DNA of 64,000 nucleotides. It comes from Adineta ricciae (lineage: Eukaryota; Rotifera; Eurotatoria; Adinetida; Adinetidae). A program made the position numbers and the translations under genes. Below the pieces are notes generated by a model. It had not been told where the DNA came from, did no database searches, and worked only from the letters and a program-made list of their open reading frames with translations. This document shows positions 48,256 to 60,376 of the stretch, in pieces (position 1 is the stretch's first letter; each line of letters opens with the position of its first letter). The stretch lies in the NCBI GenBank assembly GCA_905250025.1, contig CAJNOJ010000128.1, positions 219,934 to 283,933 of the forward strand, written 5' to 3'.

Positions 48256-48797
48256 AGTTTATTCTGACCCAAATCTGATATCTGTCACACGAATAAATGC
48301 CCAAAAATATGACAAGGATTGAATAGATGAAAAGACGATAACAATTGGCAGGTATTTCATCGATATTTTCATTTCATACACCATCAATGACTCGGCTACT
48401 ATGACCACACTCTTTTTTGCAACAAACATAAGATGTCGCTATCGTTTGATGAGATGTCATTATGTATGAACATTTAATCCGTTGAACTCTGACACTTGCG
48501 GGCTAAATCCAGAATTTAATACTGTGAAATGCGAATTATGTACCTAAGCTGATGCAATGTACTTTCTTTGAAAATGCCATCTCATTTGCTGTTGTCACTG
48601 CCGTCGGTGACAAAAAAGGATATTTTCGTACTTTATTGAATTAGCCCAACAGAACATCAGCTTCTCTATACAGTATATTACACCCATGTCTACGTCTCCT
48701 CATGAAAGAAACAATACTGAAGTAAAGTCATAGCTACAGTTACTTTTCAGAAAATGAAGATAGGTTATGAGAAAATAACGGCGCTTTCAGCATCTGG
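48256..48797. other. Spacer between CCDC191-like gene and GPCR gene
   Basis: 542 bp. It contains the CCDC191-like promoter and the GPCR 3' end, and an inverted repeat (TTGTCAC at 48592-48598, GTGACAA at 48607-48613; 8-nt loop). No further coding sequence. Confidence 0.5.
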
Positions 48798-49844
48798 TTA
48801 GAGATTAATACGACTGATTGGCACGGTTGGATTATTGTGTACCCGACTTCTTGTCATCGTAGTGGGTTGTATTCGACATCTGGTGTATCGGCTGATAAAT
48901 ATACGAAACTCGTCTCGGAACGCTTTCGAAACGAGAAGATTCGTATAGAAGCTTGTTGATGCTGCGATATATAAGAGAAATTGATAAGCTAGATAACTGA
49001 AAAAGTTTTGCCAAGCAACTTGGTCCGAACTTTTCGTTGCTTTTAACGTTATTGCCGCATAAATATAATAAATTGGTGATGGTACTGCTGATATACAGTA
49101 AATAGTAACATCGACAACTAACATTCGTAATAATTGATAATCATATTGCTTAAGACGCACACCAAGATTTGAATTCGTTGTTAATTGACTGGTATTTACA
49201 TTACCAACTGATGGTTGAACTCGTTGGCGCATTTGTTGAATGTTTTTCGCAGCAAGTATACTGAAAGTAACCATCATACTCGGTGGAATGATGGCGGCGA
49301 TGATTATAGCATACGCAGCAAAGAAGTAAGGATACAAGCCCGACATAACGCATCGATTATTTTGAATCGTGTTAAATATAATTAAATGAACTGGTAAGAT
49401 AAACCAGATAATGATAATAAAACAGATGACATAGAGAGCTATTCGTGGTCTCCCGAAAGCACGAGTATTGACATTCGGTGATGAAATTGCATAGCGGTCT
49501 ACACATGCCATTCCGGTGCAGCAACGCGCCATGGTGAATATAGCAGAGATAAGATACTGACGAATTTTACAATATGGTTCACTGTATGTTAATGGATCTG
49601 TATGCGAAAGTGAATAGAGTGTTGTTGATAACGCAAAACAAAGAACCACTGTATGAAGAATATAAGCAGTGATCATATACATGCAGCAACTGCTCGTACG
49701 GAATGTTTTTTGTAAGAGTATGCACGCATTGAGAATATTCCCACCGCTGCCGAAAACGAGAAAAATCGGCATGAAAATTGTAGACATTCGAAATTGTACG
49801 GCGGAGAGAAGTACACTTAATGATTGTGTGGTAGTGTTTGACAT
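48798..49844 (-). CDS. Rhodopsin-family G protein-coupled receptor, intronless
   Basis: 348-residue, seven-transmembrane receptor on a single exon. N-terminal NTTTQ gives a potential N-glycosylation site. TM1 (FLVFGSGGNILNACIL) has the conserved Gly-Asn. TM3 ends in DRY (ACVDRYA). Cys in EPYCKIRQYL and NRCVMSG can form the usual TM3-ECL2 disulfide. TM4 keeps Trp (IIIIWFILP). Helix 7 ends FYTNLLVSKAFRDEF in place of the canonical NPxxY. Ligand is unknown; layout resembles the peptide-type receptors that are expanded in rotifers, which is an inference. It differs from the multi-exon neighbours in having no introns. Confidence 0.88.
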   Translation of the reverse strand: MSNTTTQSLSVLLSAVQFRMSTIFMPIFLVFGSGGNILNACILLQKTFRTSSCCMYMITAYILHTVVLCFALSTTLYSLSHTDPLTYSEPYCKIRQYLISAIFTMARCCTGMACVDRYAISSPNVNTRAFGRPRIALYVICFIIIIWFILPVHLIIFNTIQNNRCVMSGLYPYFFAAYAIIIAAIIPPSMMVTFSILAAKNIQQMRQRVQPSVGNVNTSQLTTNSNLGVRLKQYDYQLLRMLVVDVTIYCISAVPSPIYYIYAAITLKATKSSDQVAWQNFFSYLAYQFLLYIAASTSFYTNLLVSKAFRDEFRIFISRYTRCRIQPTTMTRSRVHNNPTVPISRINL

Positions 49845-50641
49845 TTCTTAATCAGAAAATTTTGCAAATGGTAATATGCGACAAGAGAACGAGAGAGATA
49901 TCATCACGGAAATGAAGCTAGCCGTGCCTTCAAGTAGCAGGTGATGTTTGACAAATAAGATTTAAAGAAACTACTAGTTCTTTTACTCATCATCATAGAA
50001 TGTGCATCAAAGTAAATCTGTTGAATAAATAGAACGTTCTTTCACATATTCTCCTACATTAAATATTCAAAATCTAAGTAATGTCAAGAATACATATTCT
50101 ATAGAAAAAAATCTTTCCTTCTAAATATAGTAGCAAACTGGCATATATGACTCTTGATTGTTCTTAAAAATCTCATCATTATCATCTTTGTCAAACTTTT
50201 TTTATGATTAAATTGCTCATTCAATTATTAATGAGTTCAATGAATGTCCTGGAACACAAAGAAGACATCAGTTCAAACATAATTTTTCGTTTTCTCTCCA
50301 TCTCGTCAACGCCGCATTTGTACAATGCACGTCATCTATTGATATATCAATGAACCAATAAAATCCAACTGAATCAGATATCACACATCTGATCTGAAAG
50401 AAGAAGCATGTCTTTATTTATTTTTATTTGATTTCTTGATTAAAAACGAATATTTTGCTAGGAGATATGATTACTATCACATGTTTGCATTTCGTTCGAG
50501 ACAATATTTTTTCATAGATAAACCTAACATCTTCTCCTGTAAGTTTTCTCACGTTCCTTTCTATACTATCTGCATTTCGTTCTTGTATATTTTAGTTCTT
50601 TAACAATAAACAGTTATGAACCTACTTTTGTAGCCAATCCG
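49845..50641. promoter_or_regulatory. Divergent intergenic region between GPCR and SENP genes
   Basis: About 800 bp AT-rich DNA with no coding or RNA signal that I can support. Confidence 0.45.
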
Positions 50642-52897
50642 ATGGCGAAAAAAACAAAACTACCTACAGAACGTACTGATTTCTATAGAATTTCTTCTAT
50701 CATATATTGTTTTGGTTATTTCTAGTCATATGTCTAAGTGACGACGACGATGATGAAGATAATAATAACCATGTGAATAGCAAATCTCGTACGACTCCTC
50801 TTAAACAAAAAGAAAGCGTAACGATTGTTAATAATTCTTCCAATGATGCATTGAATTGGGCTATTCATGAGAAAGATATTATTTATGTTTCTCCATTACC
50901 AATGAAATATTCAGACGTTTATAAAAAACCATTTGAAATCCGTTGTTCAAGTGTTTATTTCGGTCTCGTTCAGTTCAATGTTGAGTCTGAAGTTATCATG
51001 ATGAAAGAAACAGAATTCGAAATGAAATTAACGGGTATGAAAATCATGATCATCAACATTCCATCGTTGAATTTCTTCTCTAGGTGGTTTCATGGATAAT
51101 TTGAATATCAAATTAGCATACACGGATGTGATCAAGTTTTATTTTTCCTTCGAATCTCGTATTCCAGTTGCCTTTATTCATGTTCGCAATGAATTCGCCA
51201 TACTCTTCGATCAAAAAATTCCGACATCAGATGAACACGGACGAGGATTTAATCCGGCCTCTAAAGGTTGATCAAATCAATGTCATCGTCATATTTTTAT
51301 TTTGCTTATGCTTCTAGATGAAAAACGACGCCATATCATTTTTTGTCTAAAACCATTAACATCCGATTTGCAGAGAATTCATTTACCTACAATTTATCAT
51401 TTTCTCAAGACAAAATCTCCAAAAACGGTAAATCCGATCTTTCGTTTGTTTTTGTTACATAAAGTTTATGTGATATTGCTCATAATAGGACATCTACTGC
51501 ATCAGTGGTACACGAGCTGACGAATTGTATAACCTCACGCGCTTCTCAAAAGCCTCAGCACCAACGCCGAAGAAAACACCATTTGTACTCAATACAAACG
51601 ATTTGTATGTCATTTTCTTTTCCATCCATGATTGATGAGACACAAATAGACAGTTATTCGAGTGAAGTCAGTCAACCGTGATAATGATCGATTGTTCATG
51701 AGAACAGCAAAGATCTTTATTTTTCGTTTAGGACTGCCAAAACAGTTGGATTAAACAATAATACTATTCGATTTGATCTTTCATCTGATGATTTGCATTG
51801 TTTGAATGAGGGTGAATTTCTCAATGACAATATTATCGACTTTTATCTACAGTAGGATTTCTCTATGGCGATAAATTGAGAATATGAGTCTTGATTTTAT
51901 TTTAGGTATATCTATTATGAAAAGTTATCGGACGAAGATCGTCAACGCACTTACTTATTCAATTCATTCTTTTATAAACGATTGACACAGAAAGACAAAC
52001 GTGACAATCCAGACATCTCGTAAGTTCATTATTGATTATCATTCCGAAGAGAAGTTCTATTTTGTTTTTTGTTTTGAAAATTCCTAGAGTAGCTGAACAA
52101 CGGTATAATCGTGTAAAACGATGGCTTCGTGATGTTGATTTATTCGCTAAAAGTTATATTATCGTACCAATCAATCAAAACGCACATTGGTATATTGTTC
52201 TTATCCAAAATCTCAACAACGTTCCGACTGAAGGTGATCTAATCAGTGACGATGAAGACGACAGTCATGGTTAGAAGTTTATTCTTACGGAATATATTGA
52301 AACTCTTTTCCGTCTTTAGAGGATCTATCCAAGTCGAAGAAACGACGACGTTCATCCAGAATAATTCACCATACTGGTAGTACCAATGGACTTCGAAGTT
52401 CGTCACCCGCGAGTAAACAATACTTAACTGACGAGTTCGAAGATGCCGATGAAGTCGCATCGGACAATGATGTTCCCTTACAGCTCAATATTGAATCACT
52501 CGTCGGTCCGAAAAACAATTCCCTCTCTCCTGCAATCATCATCTTCGATTCATTACGCACGGACTCGAAAACTCGTGTCGCACCGACATTACGTGAATTT
52601 CTTCAGCTTGAATATGATCATAAGAAAACTCTACCTAGTGGATCATTAGCTCGTAAATTATTCAATGTGGACACAATACCAACGATTGAAGCTGGTGTAC
52701 CTCAACAACGCAACTATTCCGATTGTGGTTTGTACGTCTTACAATATATCGAAAGTTTTTTTACGCATCTCTCTTCGACGGTAAATGTTCAATCGACAAC
52801 GTTCACAAATTGGTGTGAAAAGAATCTTAAAGGTTCGATGAAACGTAAAGAAATTTTGAATGTTATTAATCAACATGTGATTACCAAAGATGAATAG
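50642..52897 (+). CDS. SENP6: SENP6/7-type SUMO protease (Ulp1 family)
   Basis: Cysteine protease that removes SUMO, especially chains, in the nucleus. First exon is short (50642-50672, [10 protein letters not shown]); exon 2 starts at 50726 and gives [11 protein letters not shown], a classic SUMO-interacting motif (hydrophobic core plus acidic run). A PH-like/N-terminal region follows ([13 protein letters not shown]). The catalytic domain has [17 protein letters not shown], the His in [11 protein letters not shown], the Asp in IIFDSL, and Gln plus Cys in [19 protein letters not shown] charged insert (about 52225-52500) splits the catalytic domain, as in SENP6/7 but not SENP1-3. The C-terminus ends with the [10 protein letters not shown] helix. 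About eight introns. The assignment to SENP6/7 rests on the insert and the separate N-terminal region. Confidence 0.9.
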
Positions 52898-53782
52898 AAA
52901 CAAGGAATTCATTACTCGAATTATCCGTATTCGATTTCGTTTGTTCTTATTCTTGTTATCATGATGTTTAACATCAAATGTTACTTCTCTTTTCCTTGTT
53001 TCTCATGAAATTATACAAATTTTTTTCGTTAGAAAATGACTTCAACAAATACTTTGTGAATAGACCTTTTTAAAGTTACGATAATAAATAACAAAAGAGC
53101 CAATGCATCTAACCTACGCCATCAAATTCTATTTGCCGATATCAAAACAATGCAATAAATTCTCTTGTACAATTGTACAGTGTATGATGTAATATTGTCT
53201 TTTCATATAAATCCATATCGAAATTTCAATCAAAATAGGACATTTTTTTTCTCTTTATACACTATTGAGTTTAGTGAGTGTTTCTTTGTGCACATGTACT
53301 CATGCTATTACAAATATATTATTAGCTCAAATATGCGTTCGAAAAACGATGCATCAACTTGAATGTTCAACGTTTGATTACGTCTGTGTGCAACAAGTTA
53401 AAGAGAAGAGAAAAGAGCTCTGTACGACCTCTAAACAATACGCGGATGTCGAAGTATGATCGTTGAAAAAAAATTATGTATAACACAAAGAATTGACGAG
53501 AAGAGAGGTAATAGTGGCAGTATAGGAAGGAAGAACTAGGTGAAGTAATGACAAACGAAAGCGCTATACATTACTGAAGGTAGGAAACTGAACGAAGGAA
53601 TAGAAGTTGTATCACATAAGAAAAAGGTCATGGTCTTCCGAAGAAGAAAAAAAAAGTTGTAATGTATAGAAAGAGGAAAGAACAGAGCACACTATTATCG
53701 ACATATACAGTGACGGCAAGAAGAAGAAGAAAAAAACGTAAGAAGAAAGGGAGAAAAAAGTTTAATATCAACATTCAATAGA
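52898..53782. other. Intergenic region without supported gene
   Basis: The right half (about 53500-53760) is strongly purine-rich (GAAGAAG/AAAGG runs). Likely contains the SENP 3'UTR and the promoter of the Shisa-like gene. No gene supported. Confidence 0.45.
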
Positions 53783-55062
53783 ATGACTATCAGCTTCAAT
53801 GTTCAACTGATACTTCTCTTACAAATAATCGTCTGTTCTACTTTTAGTAAGTATTACTTGACTTATCAGCAGAATGTCATTTATCTTCGGTCGTCAATAA
53901 CTTTCAGTCCATGCTGCCCGTCATCATCGCCAAATCATTGATGGTACAAATCGTGTTGCAAATGTTCCCGCGTCACCGCCGTCGCAGAACTCTCAAGGAC
54001 CTGTACAATTTAATAACATTCCGTACAATCCGCCGAGTAATCCGAACACTGTCGTAACAAACCAACAAATCATGCCTCAAACGCAGCAGCAGCAAACCGA
54101 AGTGATTCGTGGCCGTGGATTCTATAGTAGTCCCGGATTTCAACCTCCGACATTCACAGGTGCCAAACCAGCAGGATGGTTTGGGACTAGTTACGTCAAT
54201 TGGGTATCAAATCAAAATGGCGAATTGGATAAGAATAAACTAGCGGCAGAAAAAAATGCGGCACCTAACAAGTAATTTCATATTCGATACTTTTGATTTT
54301 CTGTATTCATTCTTGAAAGTAGAGCTGTAGCTAATACTGCTCAAACACGGCACGATGGTGGACCACAATTTCTCGCTAAGATAGCCAGACAATATGCTAG
54401 TAAAGGTGAAAAGGCTTTCAATTTTGCTCCCAATGAAAGTAAGACTATTTGATTTATTATACATGAGATCCTAATTACTTAAATAGACCGCGAAGGCCGT
54501 GGTTCAGTTTGTTACAATCATGACAATTTCGATGGATATGTATACGGCCGATTCCCATGTCCATTGCCAGCGAGTACGGGCATGAATCAACTTGATCAAT
54601 TCTGTTGTGGTTTGGCCAATTATCAATATTGTTGTAATGCTCAGTTCGTATTCATTGACATGTCTAATTATCCTTGAAGATAAGAAATGACTTTGTTGTC
54701 ATTGTAGAGAATTTAGTCAATACCAACGTGGGGCGTTCAGTGATAATCACTATATGAATGATCAACGTTTTCCACGTCGATCTGTTTATTCGTCATCAAC
54801 GAAACGAATACTTGCTGTGATTATACCTATTGCCAGTTTTGTTGTTCTCACAGGTATCGTTATTCTCGTCGTTTTGTATTATAAGAAGTTTCGAAAAGAA
54901 CAAACTCGAACAAGAAAACCGTCTGGAGCCATTCGATTAGAAGATAACTATTCAAGTAAGAAATCCTTCAAAGTATAGATATCAACTGATTTTGACTTGC
55001 TTCTAGTTGTTCCACAAGATCCACCGGTGGACAAAGTGAGCTATGTTTCAGATGAACAATAA
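53783..55062 (+). CDS. Shisa-like type I membrane protein
   Basis: Single-pass membrane protein with a Shisa-type cysteine pattern; vertebrate Shisa proteins act on Wnt/FGF receptor maturation or glutamate receptors. Signal peptide MTISFNVQLILLLQIIVCST. The ectodomain is Pro/Gln/Asn-rich, then SVCYNHDNFDGY, RFPCPLPAS and FCCGLANYQYCC, the characteristic double-Cys motifs. The transmembrane helix is IPIASFVVLTGIVILVVLYY. The short cytoplasmic tail is basic and ends DPPVDKVSYVSDEQ. Five introns of about 50-60 nt. The long linker before the cysteines is not typical of Shisa and is low in complexity. Which Shisa subtype it belongs to cannot be told. Confidence 0.83.
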
Positions 55063-55433
55063 AAGATCTCTTTCTATATGTTTACTTCTCTACAATTGAC
55101 TTTGTATATTCTCTCTCTCTCTCTGAGTTTTCGTTAGCTAGTCTTTATACGTTTACTACTCTTGAACAGTGTTCGTTTCTCGTTTTTTAATATATAGTTC
55201 TATTTGGTCTTTTTTTTTGTAAGATGAACCTATTCTAACTAACTATAATAAAGATAACATCCTATTGAATAGATTAAACCAATGAAGATGACGTGTTCGC
55301 ACACCAATAACAAAAGTACAGATACAATTACAATTGTAAGAATCTTACTGGTGCAACTTTTATTAATTAATGTGTTCTACTTCGTTACTAATGAAAAAGA
55401 TACAATAAGACGTAAATTATCCAAAGAAAACGT
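55063..55433. other. Convergent spacer between Shisa-like gene and PRODH copy 1
   Basis: 371 bp. It contains the 3' flanks of two convergent genes and a short CT run near 55111-55124. Nothing coding seen. Confidence 0.5.
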
Positions 55434-57214
55434 TCAATTTCTCTCTCTCAATGCTTTATAATGCAATTGACGATCTTTTTCGGCTTTAGCAAATATTGCT
55501 CGATTCTCTTGTGCTCGACGTGTTAAATACGGTAGAAGACGGTCAATGGGTCCATATGGTGCCAGTTTATAAGCATCATAGCCAACAGCAGCTATGTACA
55601 AATGAAAATATCAATCAGATTGATTTTTATGGGCAAAACAGATCATACCGAGTGGAAATGTAAGATAATCACACATGCCGAAGAGCGTGGCAAATGCAAC
55701 GAGACCATCATTACGTTTCACATTCATTTCATCCATGCTAAAAGATATCAAATAGATTGATTTGGTGTTATAGAGTACACAAAAGTGGCAGAATATACGT
55801 TCGAAGAGCAAATTTCACTGTATCTTCATTGTGACTGGCAACGAAAACATGAAATTGATTAGGATGAGTTTTTGCGTTGTCAAGAACTTCTTTAAACACT
55901 TGATGATAGCACTGTGTTGTTGCAGCAAAATTTGGATGAATTGGATCGTTTGTATTCAGTTGTACTGCTCGTTTTCGTTCCTAAAAGTCAAGGTACGCAC
56001 GTTCCTTTCGTATATTGATAGGTTAAAAGATAGGGAAAAGGTTAAATATAGAATAAACAATATACGTACCTGATCCATATAAGCACCTCGAACGAGTTTG
56101 AATCCAATCGAAAAACCCTTCGCTTTCGCTCGTGCTAAATCATTTCGGATTGTTTCAAGTGTTATCTGAAGTAAAAAGAACATACACATGTCTAAATCGA
56201 TTAAGGTGAAACTTTTACTTTTCGATAACATTGATAGGTATTGTAGACAATTATACGGTCTCGATTGTATAATTCTTGTAGTTCCAAGACTAACTTATGA
56301 ATAGCTGTCTGAAAATAGGATTGTTCGGCATCGATAAATACTCTTCCTTGATGCTGTTTTACTTCCTAGATAGAGATTCTTTGAGAATATTTCAGACGAA
56401 TGAAGAATGCTTTACCTGCACAATACGATTTATTCGTTGTATGAGATGTTCTGTTTCGATCAATTCATGTTTGCTTATCTATCGTGAACAAAATCTTTTT
56501 AGGTACAAGATCAAATATCTTCCTTACAAGCGAGGACTTCGATGCCAGTTCGAATAGAGACTGTTGATCAGAGGGATTTTGTTCAACAACTTGATTTAAT
56601 TTCTCAAGGACATCTGGTGAAATGAATGCGGTAAATTTAATCGCAGTAATGGCTGCTGGACCTGATAATTCCGATGCTGTTTGCACATTTTTCAAAGATT
56701 TTAACAAGTTCTCGTCGTAAATATTATGGTTCGATTGAACCGTGGTCACTCTAAAATGTAATGATCAAATCAAAGTTCGAGATTACTTTGTTGAAAATTC
56801 CTACTGATGATCAGTTGCCACATCCGATTCCATAGAATAATCGAGAATTAATCTAACACCATGCTGACTTAATCTTTCCACAATCGGTTTTAATTCGGAC
56901 TTATCCGTTCCGGCAACAAAATGCCCATAGAGAGTTGAACGCATAATCGATTCGAACACATATTGGCCGAGAATTGTACGCGAGACATTCAACAACTGAG
57001 TAAGACGATTAACAAGCGATGTATACGAGCAGAGTTTGAAGACCGCCCAACCGCGATATAGTTCATATTTCGACTTGTATCCATACGCTGTCGTAATGGA
57101 ATCAAATCGAACTTCATCGTTGGTTCTGGATGGATTCAACACCGATGAACGCATACATTGTTGGATAAAGACAACTGGAAAGGATTGCTTTCGTCTAATC
57201 AGTTTCGATAGCAT
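55434..57214 (-). CDS. PRODH: Proline dehydrogenase, mitochondrial (copy 1)
   Basis: Flavoenzyme of mitochondrial proline catabolism that oxidises proline to pyrroline-5-carboxylate. The N-terminal MLSKLIRRKQSFPVVF at 57214 is a plausible mitochondrial presequence. Core motifs: LSQHGVRLILDYSMES, ITAIKFTAFISPDVLEKLNQ, VFIDAEQSYFQTAI, YNTYQCYRK, GFSIGFKLVRGAYMDQ, ASHNED, FGMCDY, and the FAD-binding C-terminus PYGPIDRLLPYLTRRAQEN. All needed introns, including a 49-nt one that I resolved near 56480-56528, keep the frame. No stop or frameshift is evident. It sits head-to-tail with a diverged second copy at 57686-59575. Regulation not visible. Confidence 0.92.
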
Positions 57215-57685
57215 GTTCGCACTAGCAATTTCGTTCTTTTCTTCCGTTCTTTATAACTAAACAAAAACTCGAATTATCTTATCAACGACCAGCTTAATCC
57301 TTGTTTGGCGTTTTGTTTTTTCGTTAAAGTTAAGCTTTTTAAAATAGTGAAAACAGATGTTTGTTCTATCACAAAACCATCATCAAAAATATTTTAGAGT
57401 ATGATAAGCTTGGAAACAAATAATTACTCTATCAATACAGGAAAAGTACCCTGCACACTGTTCTCGCTGGCATCTGATTGATTTGAAATATACGCCATTC
57501 CTCAACTTTGAGACAACATTCGAAGTAGTTTACATACCACGTCTGCCAACAAAGGGTTAATACAAGACGCATGATTCTAGTGTGGAAGGATTTATGACGT
57601 TTATTTTATTGAAATGTGTCAAGAAGTTACAGAGTACATTTACACGATTTGTATAGGTGAGATGATGCAAAAAGGACTGAAATGG
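57215..57685. promoter_or_regulatory. Spacer between tandem PRODH copies
   Basis: 471 bp containing the promoter of copy 1 and the 3' flank of copy 2. No coding sequence seen. Confidence 0.5.
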
Positions 57686-59575
57686 TTAATTAGTCGATTT
57701 GAAGATTCGATCTTTGAATGCTTGAAAGTGAAAACGACGATCTTTATCCGCTTTTTGAAAGATCGCACGATTCTCCTGAGCACGTCGAAATAAGTAGGGT
57801 TGCAAAGCTTCAATTGGCCCATAAGGTAAATATTTGTATGTCTGATACCCCGAATTTGCTAGAGCAAATGCAACATAATCGCTCATGCCATACAGTGATG
57901 CAAACGAAACAATTGACGAACCGCGACGAATATCAAAATCTTTCATTCTAAATTAGTCATGTCAATAAAGAACGAAAATAGCAATCTTTGACCTACTTTG
58001 CGATAGCATAACGAATGGTGTCTTCGTTGTGTGAAGCAATCATGACTCGAACTTGATTTGGCAAACGTTTAACCGTACTTTTCATGACTTCGTCGAAGCA
58101 CGCATGATAAATCTGTGTTGTTGTCTCAAAATTCGCATTTATCGGATCGTCATAACTGTTTTCTCGGGCTAAACGACGCTCTTGCTCCATATAAGCGCCG
58201 CGAACAAGTTTGGCCGCAAAGATATAATTATACTTTTCCGCGAGAGCAAGATCACGTTTTAAACACATCAGTGTTTCCTAGAGAAATAAAACTTCATTCG
58301 TGAATGTCTCTTACTCGTTATTAAACTTACTTTTAAATAACACTGATAAGTTCCGTAGATAAAAGGAATATTGTTCTTATTGTAATATCGTTGCAGCTCA
58401 GTAGCGAGATAGTTGATCGCGTTTTGAAAGTATGTTTGTTCGGCATCGACCATAATGGAAATTTTGTACTGTACACATGCCTAAATGAACAATCATTATT
58501 CAGAGTATTTTCTCATGAGAATAGTTCGTTCGTTACTTGGGCGATTTTGTTCAGTCGTAATAGAAGTTGATAGATTTCTTTCAGTTCATCCGTTGTGAAT
58601 CTAAGATTCGGGAAAATTTCCTTCTAAAAGGCAAGTTTTGTTCGATTTTTACGTACAAAAATCTATCTTTAGATACTCGATCTGTTGTATTCTGCAATTG
58701 AAGAGACTGTTGCAAACGTGTGACTGTTTTTCCACCGGTTTCATCCTGATTAATGATTTCAAATAACGCCGGTAGCACTTCTCGATTGTTTATTGATTTC
58801 AGCGCTGTATTCAACTTTTTTAATACACTCGGCCGAATCAACGCAGTAACTTTAATTGCAATCAAGTTGTTCACACCGCATATATCATGCGAAGTCTTAA
58901 TACATTCAATAAACTTCACAGTGTTATCATCGTGCATACGTTGAACGTGATCCGACCTAAATGAACGATGTTGTTCAAAGAACGAGTGCTTTCAGAATAC
59001 ATACGATGCTGTGGAATTGGTATCATCACTTTCTACACTGTAATCTAAGATTGGATGAACATGATATTTTTGTAATCTATTTATCACCGGAATAATTTCT
59101 TGTGGACTTTCGCCACCAACAAAATGGCCGAAGGCAGTTAATTTCAAAACCTTGTGAAAAAACTTCTCGCCTAAAATTCGACGACCCCAGTATGCAATCT
59201 GAATACGAGTAAATTTCAGATTAACTACTTTCGGAAAAAGATACTTACCTTGTTTTGATTATTAACAAGGAAATTAATTGAGAATAAACGATAGACAAGA
59301 TAACCGCGAAGGAGCTCGATGGTATATCGATAGCGATACGCGATTTGATACTGATTAAACTTTGTATCAAGAAACGGGTAATCTGGACGCGTTTCTTGCT
59401 TTTGATTTCCGTTTGGATTTGGAACGGAAGTAGTAGATGCATGAGAAATCGCCGTTGGGAAGAATTGAATTCTTCGGCATAGACAGATTGTCGACTTCGT
59501 CGGACAGAAATGTTTAATCTTAACGAGCAAATGAAAATCAGCTTTGCGTTTTCCGTTTCGAAAATTATAACCCAT
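57686..59575 (-). CDS. PRODH: Proline dehydrogenase, mitochondrial (copy 2)
   Basis: Second proline dehydrogenase, same strand. Start MGYNFRNGKRKADFHLLVKI at 59575 gives a basic N-terminus compatible with import. Motifs: FGHFVGGESPQEIIPVINRL-type region, VNNLIAIKVTALIRPSVLKK, MVDAEQTYFQNAINYLATEL, FIYGTYQCYLK, AAKLVRGAYMEQERRLA, VMIASHNEDTIRYAIAK, SFASLYGMSDYVAF, and YGPIEALQPYLFRRAQENR. A small intron at about 58624-58676 breaks the sequence just after QNTTDR. The gene appears intact. It differs from copy 1 by clear divergence of the linker (NQDETGGKTVTRLQQ versus NPSDQQSLFELASKS), so the duplication is not recent. Both copies keep the catalytic and FAD-binding residues. Confidence 0.92.
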
Positions 59576-60376
59576 TGCCTTACTTTCAACATTGGATTTG
59601 TGTTCTGTTTGTTATGCAAGGAATGTGAATAACAGAAAAGGTTTTGAAGTGCTTGATGAAGCGATACAAAAAGACCGGGTGACTAATTCTCCCTCCAAGA
59701 GACTTTTTTCCCTTCGAAGCGTGGGTTGCGACGGTGAAGAATAGGAAAAATCGGTTATTCCGTCTTTCACAAATGGATGAAAAAACATGTTTTTCTCCTA
59801 TGACGTTGCCAATCTGACGGAACGGGAGAAAGAAAAACATGCGGAAGTTATTACATTATCTATGTTCTCGATGAATAATGTTTTTGTGTTTTCAGTGAGA
59901 TGAAAATCAATCAATTTGTATAACAAAAAGCCACTCGCCATCGGAATTCGATTTCTAATCATGGAAGTAGGGCACAATCAATCGATTGATAGGGATGCGT
60001 GGTGTAGCAATAATCTCGCGTCTTTTGATGAGAGGAAAGCGGCAACCATGATGCTTTTACATCTATTTTTATCAGCACGTGAAGAAAGTCTATTTCTGAT
60101 GGCATTGATGTCATCTCCCACAAATGAATATGCTTTATGTATTCATCATATTTAAGGAGATCTCTTGTGAGAAAAAGTTGATCATGATGACATTTGTACC
60201 ACGAAGGAATTCCGATTGTATTCGCGCAAAAAGAAATAACTTCAAATAAACATACTTGAGCTAGATTTTTCACTGTATTCTTTGTGAAATAATTGAAAAT
60301 GGCGCGTATCTGACGAATATGTACATCTGATTTACAAGAGAAAAACAGCTCAATTGTATCCGAACGAATAACAAAT
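59576..60376. promoter_or_regulatory. Divergent intergenic region between PRODH copy 2 and the proline-rich gene
   Basis: About 800 bp. Short open frames here (about 59586-60444) carry no family motif. I treat it as promoter and UTR sequence. Confidence 0.45.

Noticed and set aside
56480..56540. Apparent frameshift and stop in PRODH copy 1
   Set aside because: A 49-nt intron with donor GTAAGG and acceptor CGATAG restores the frame in phase 0, so the gene is intact.
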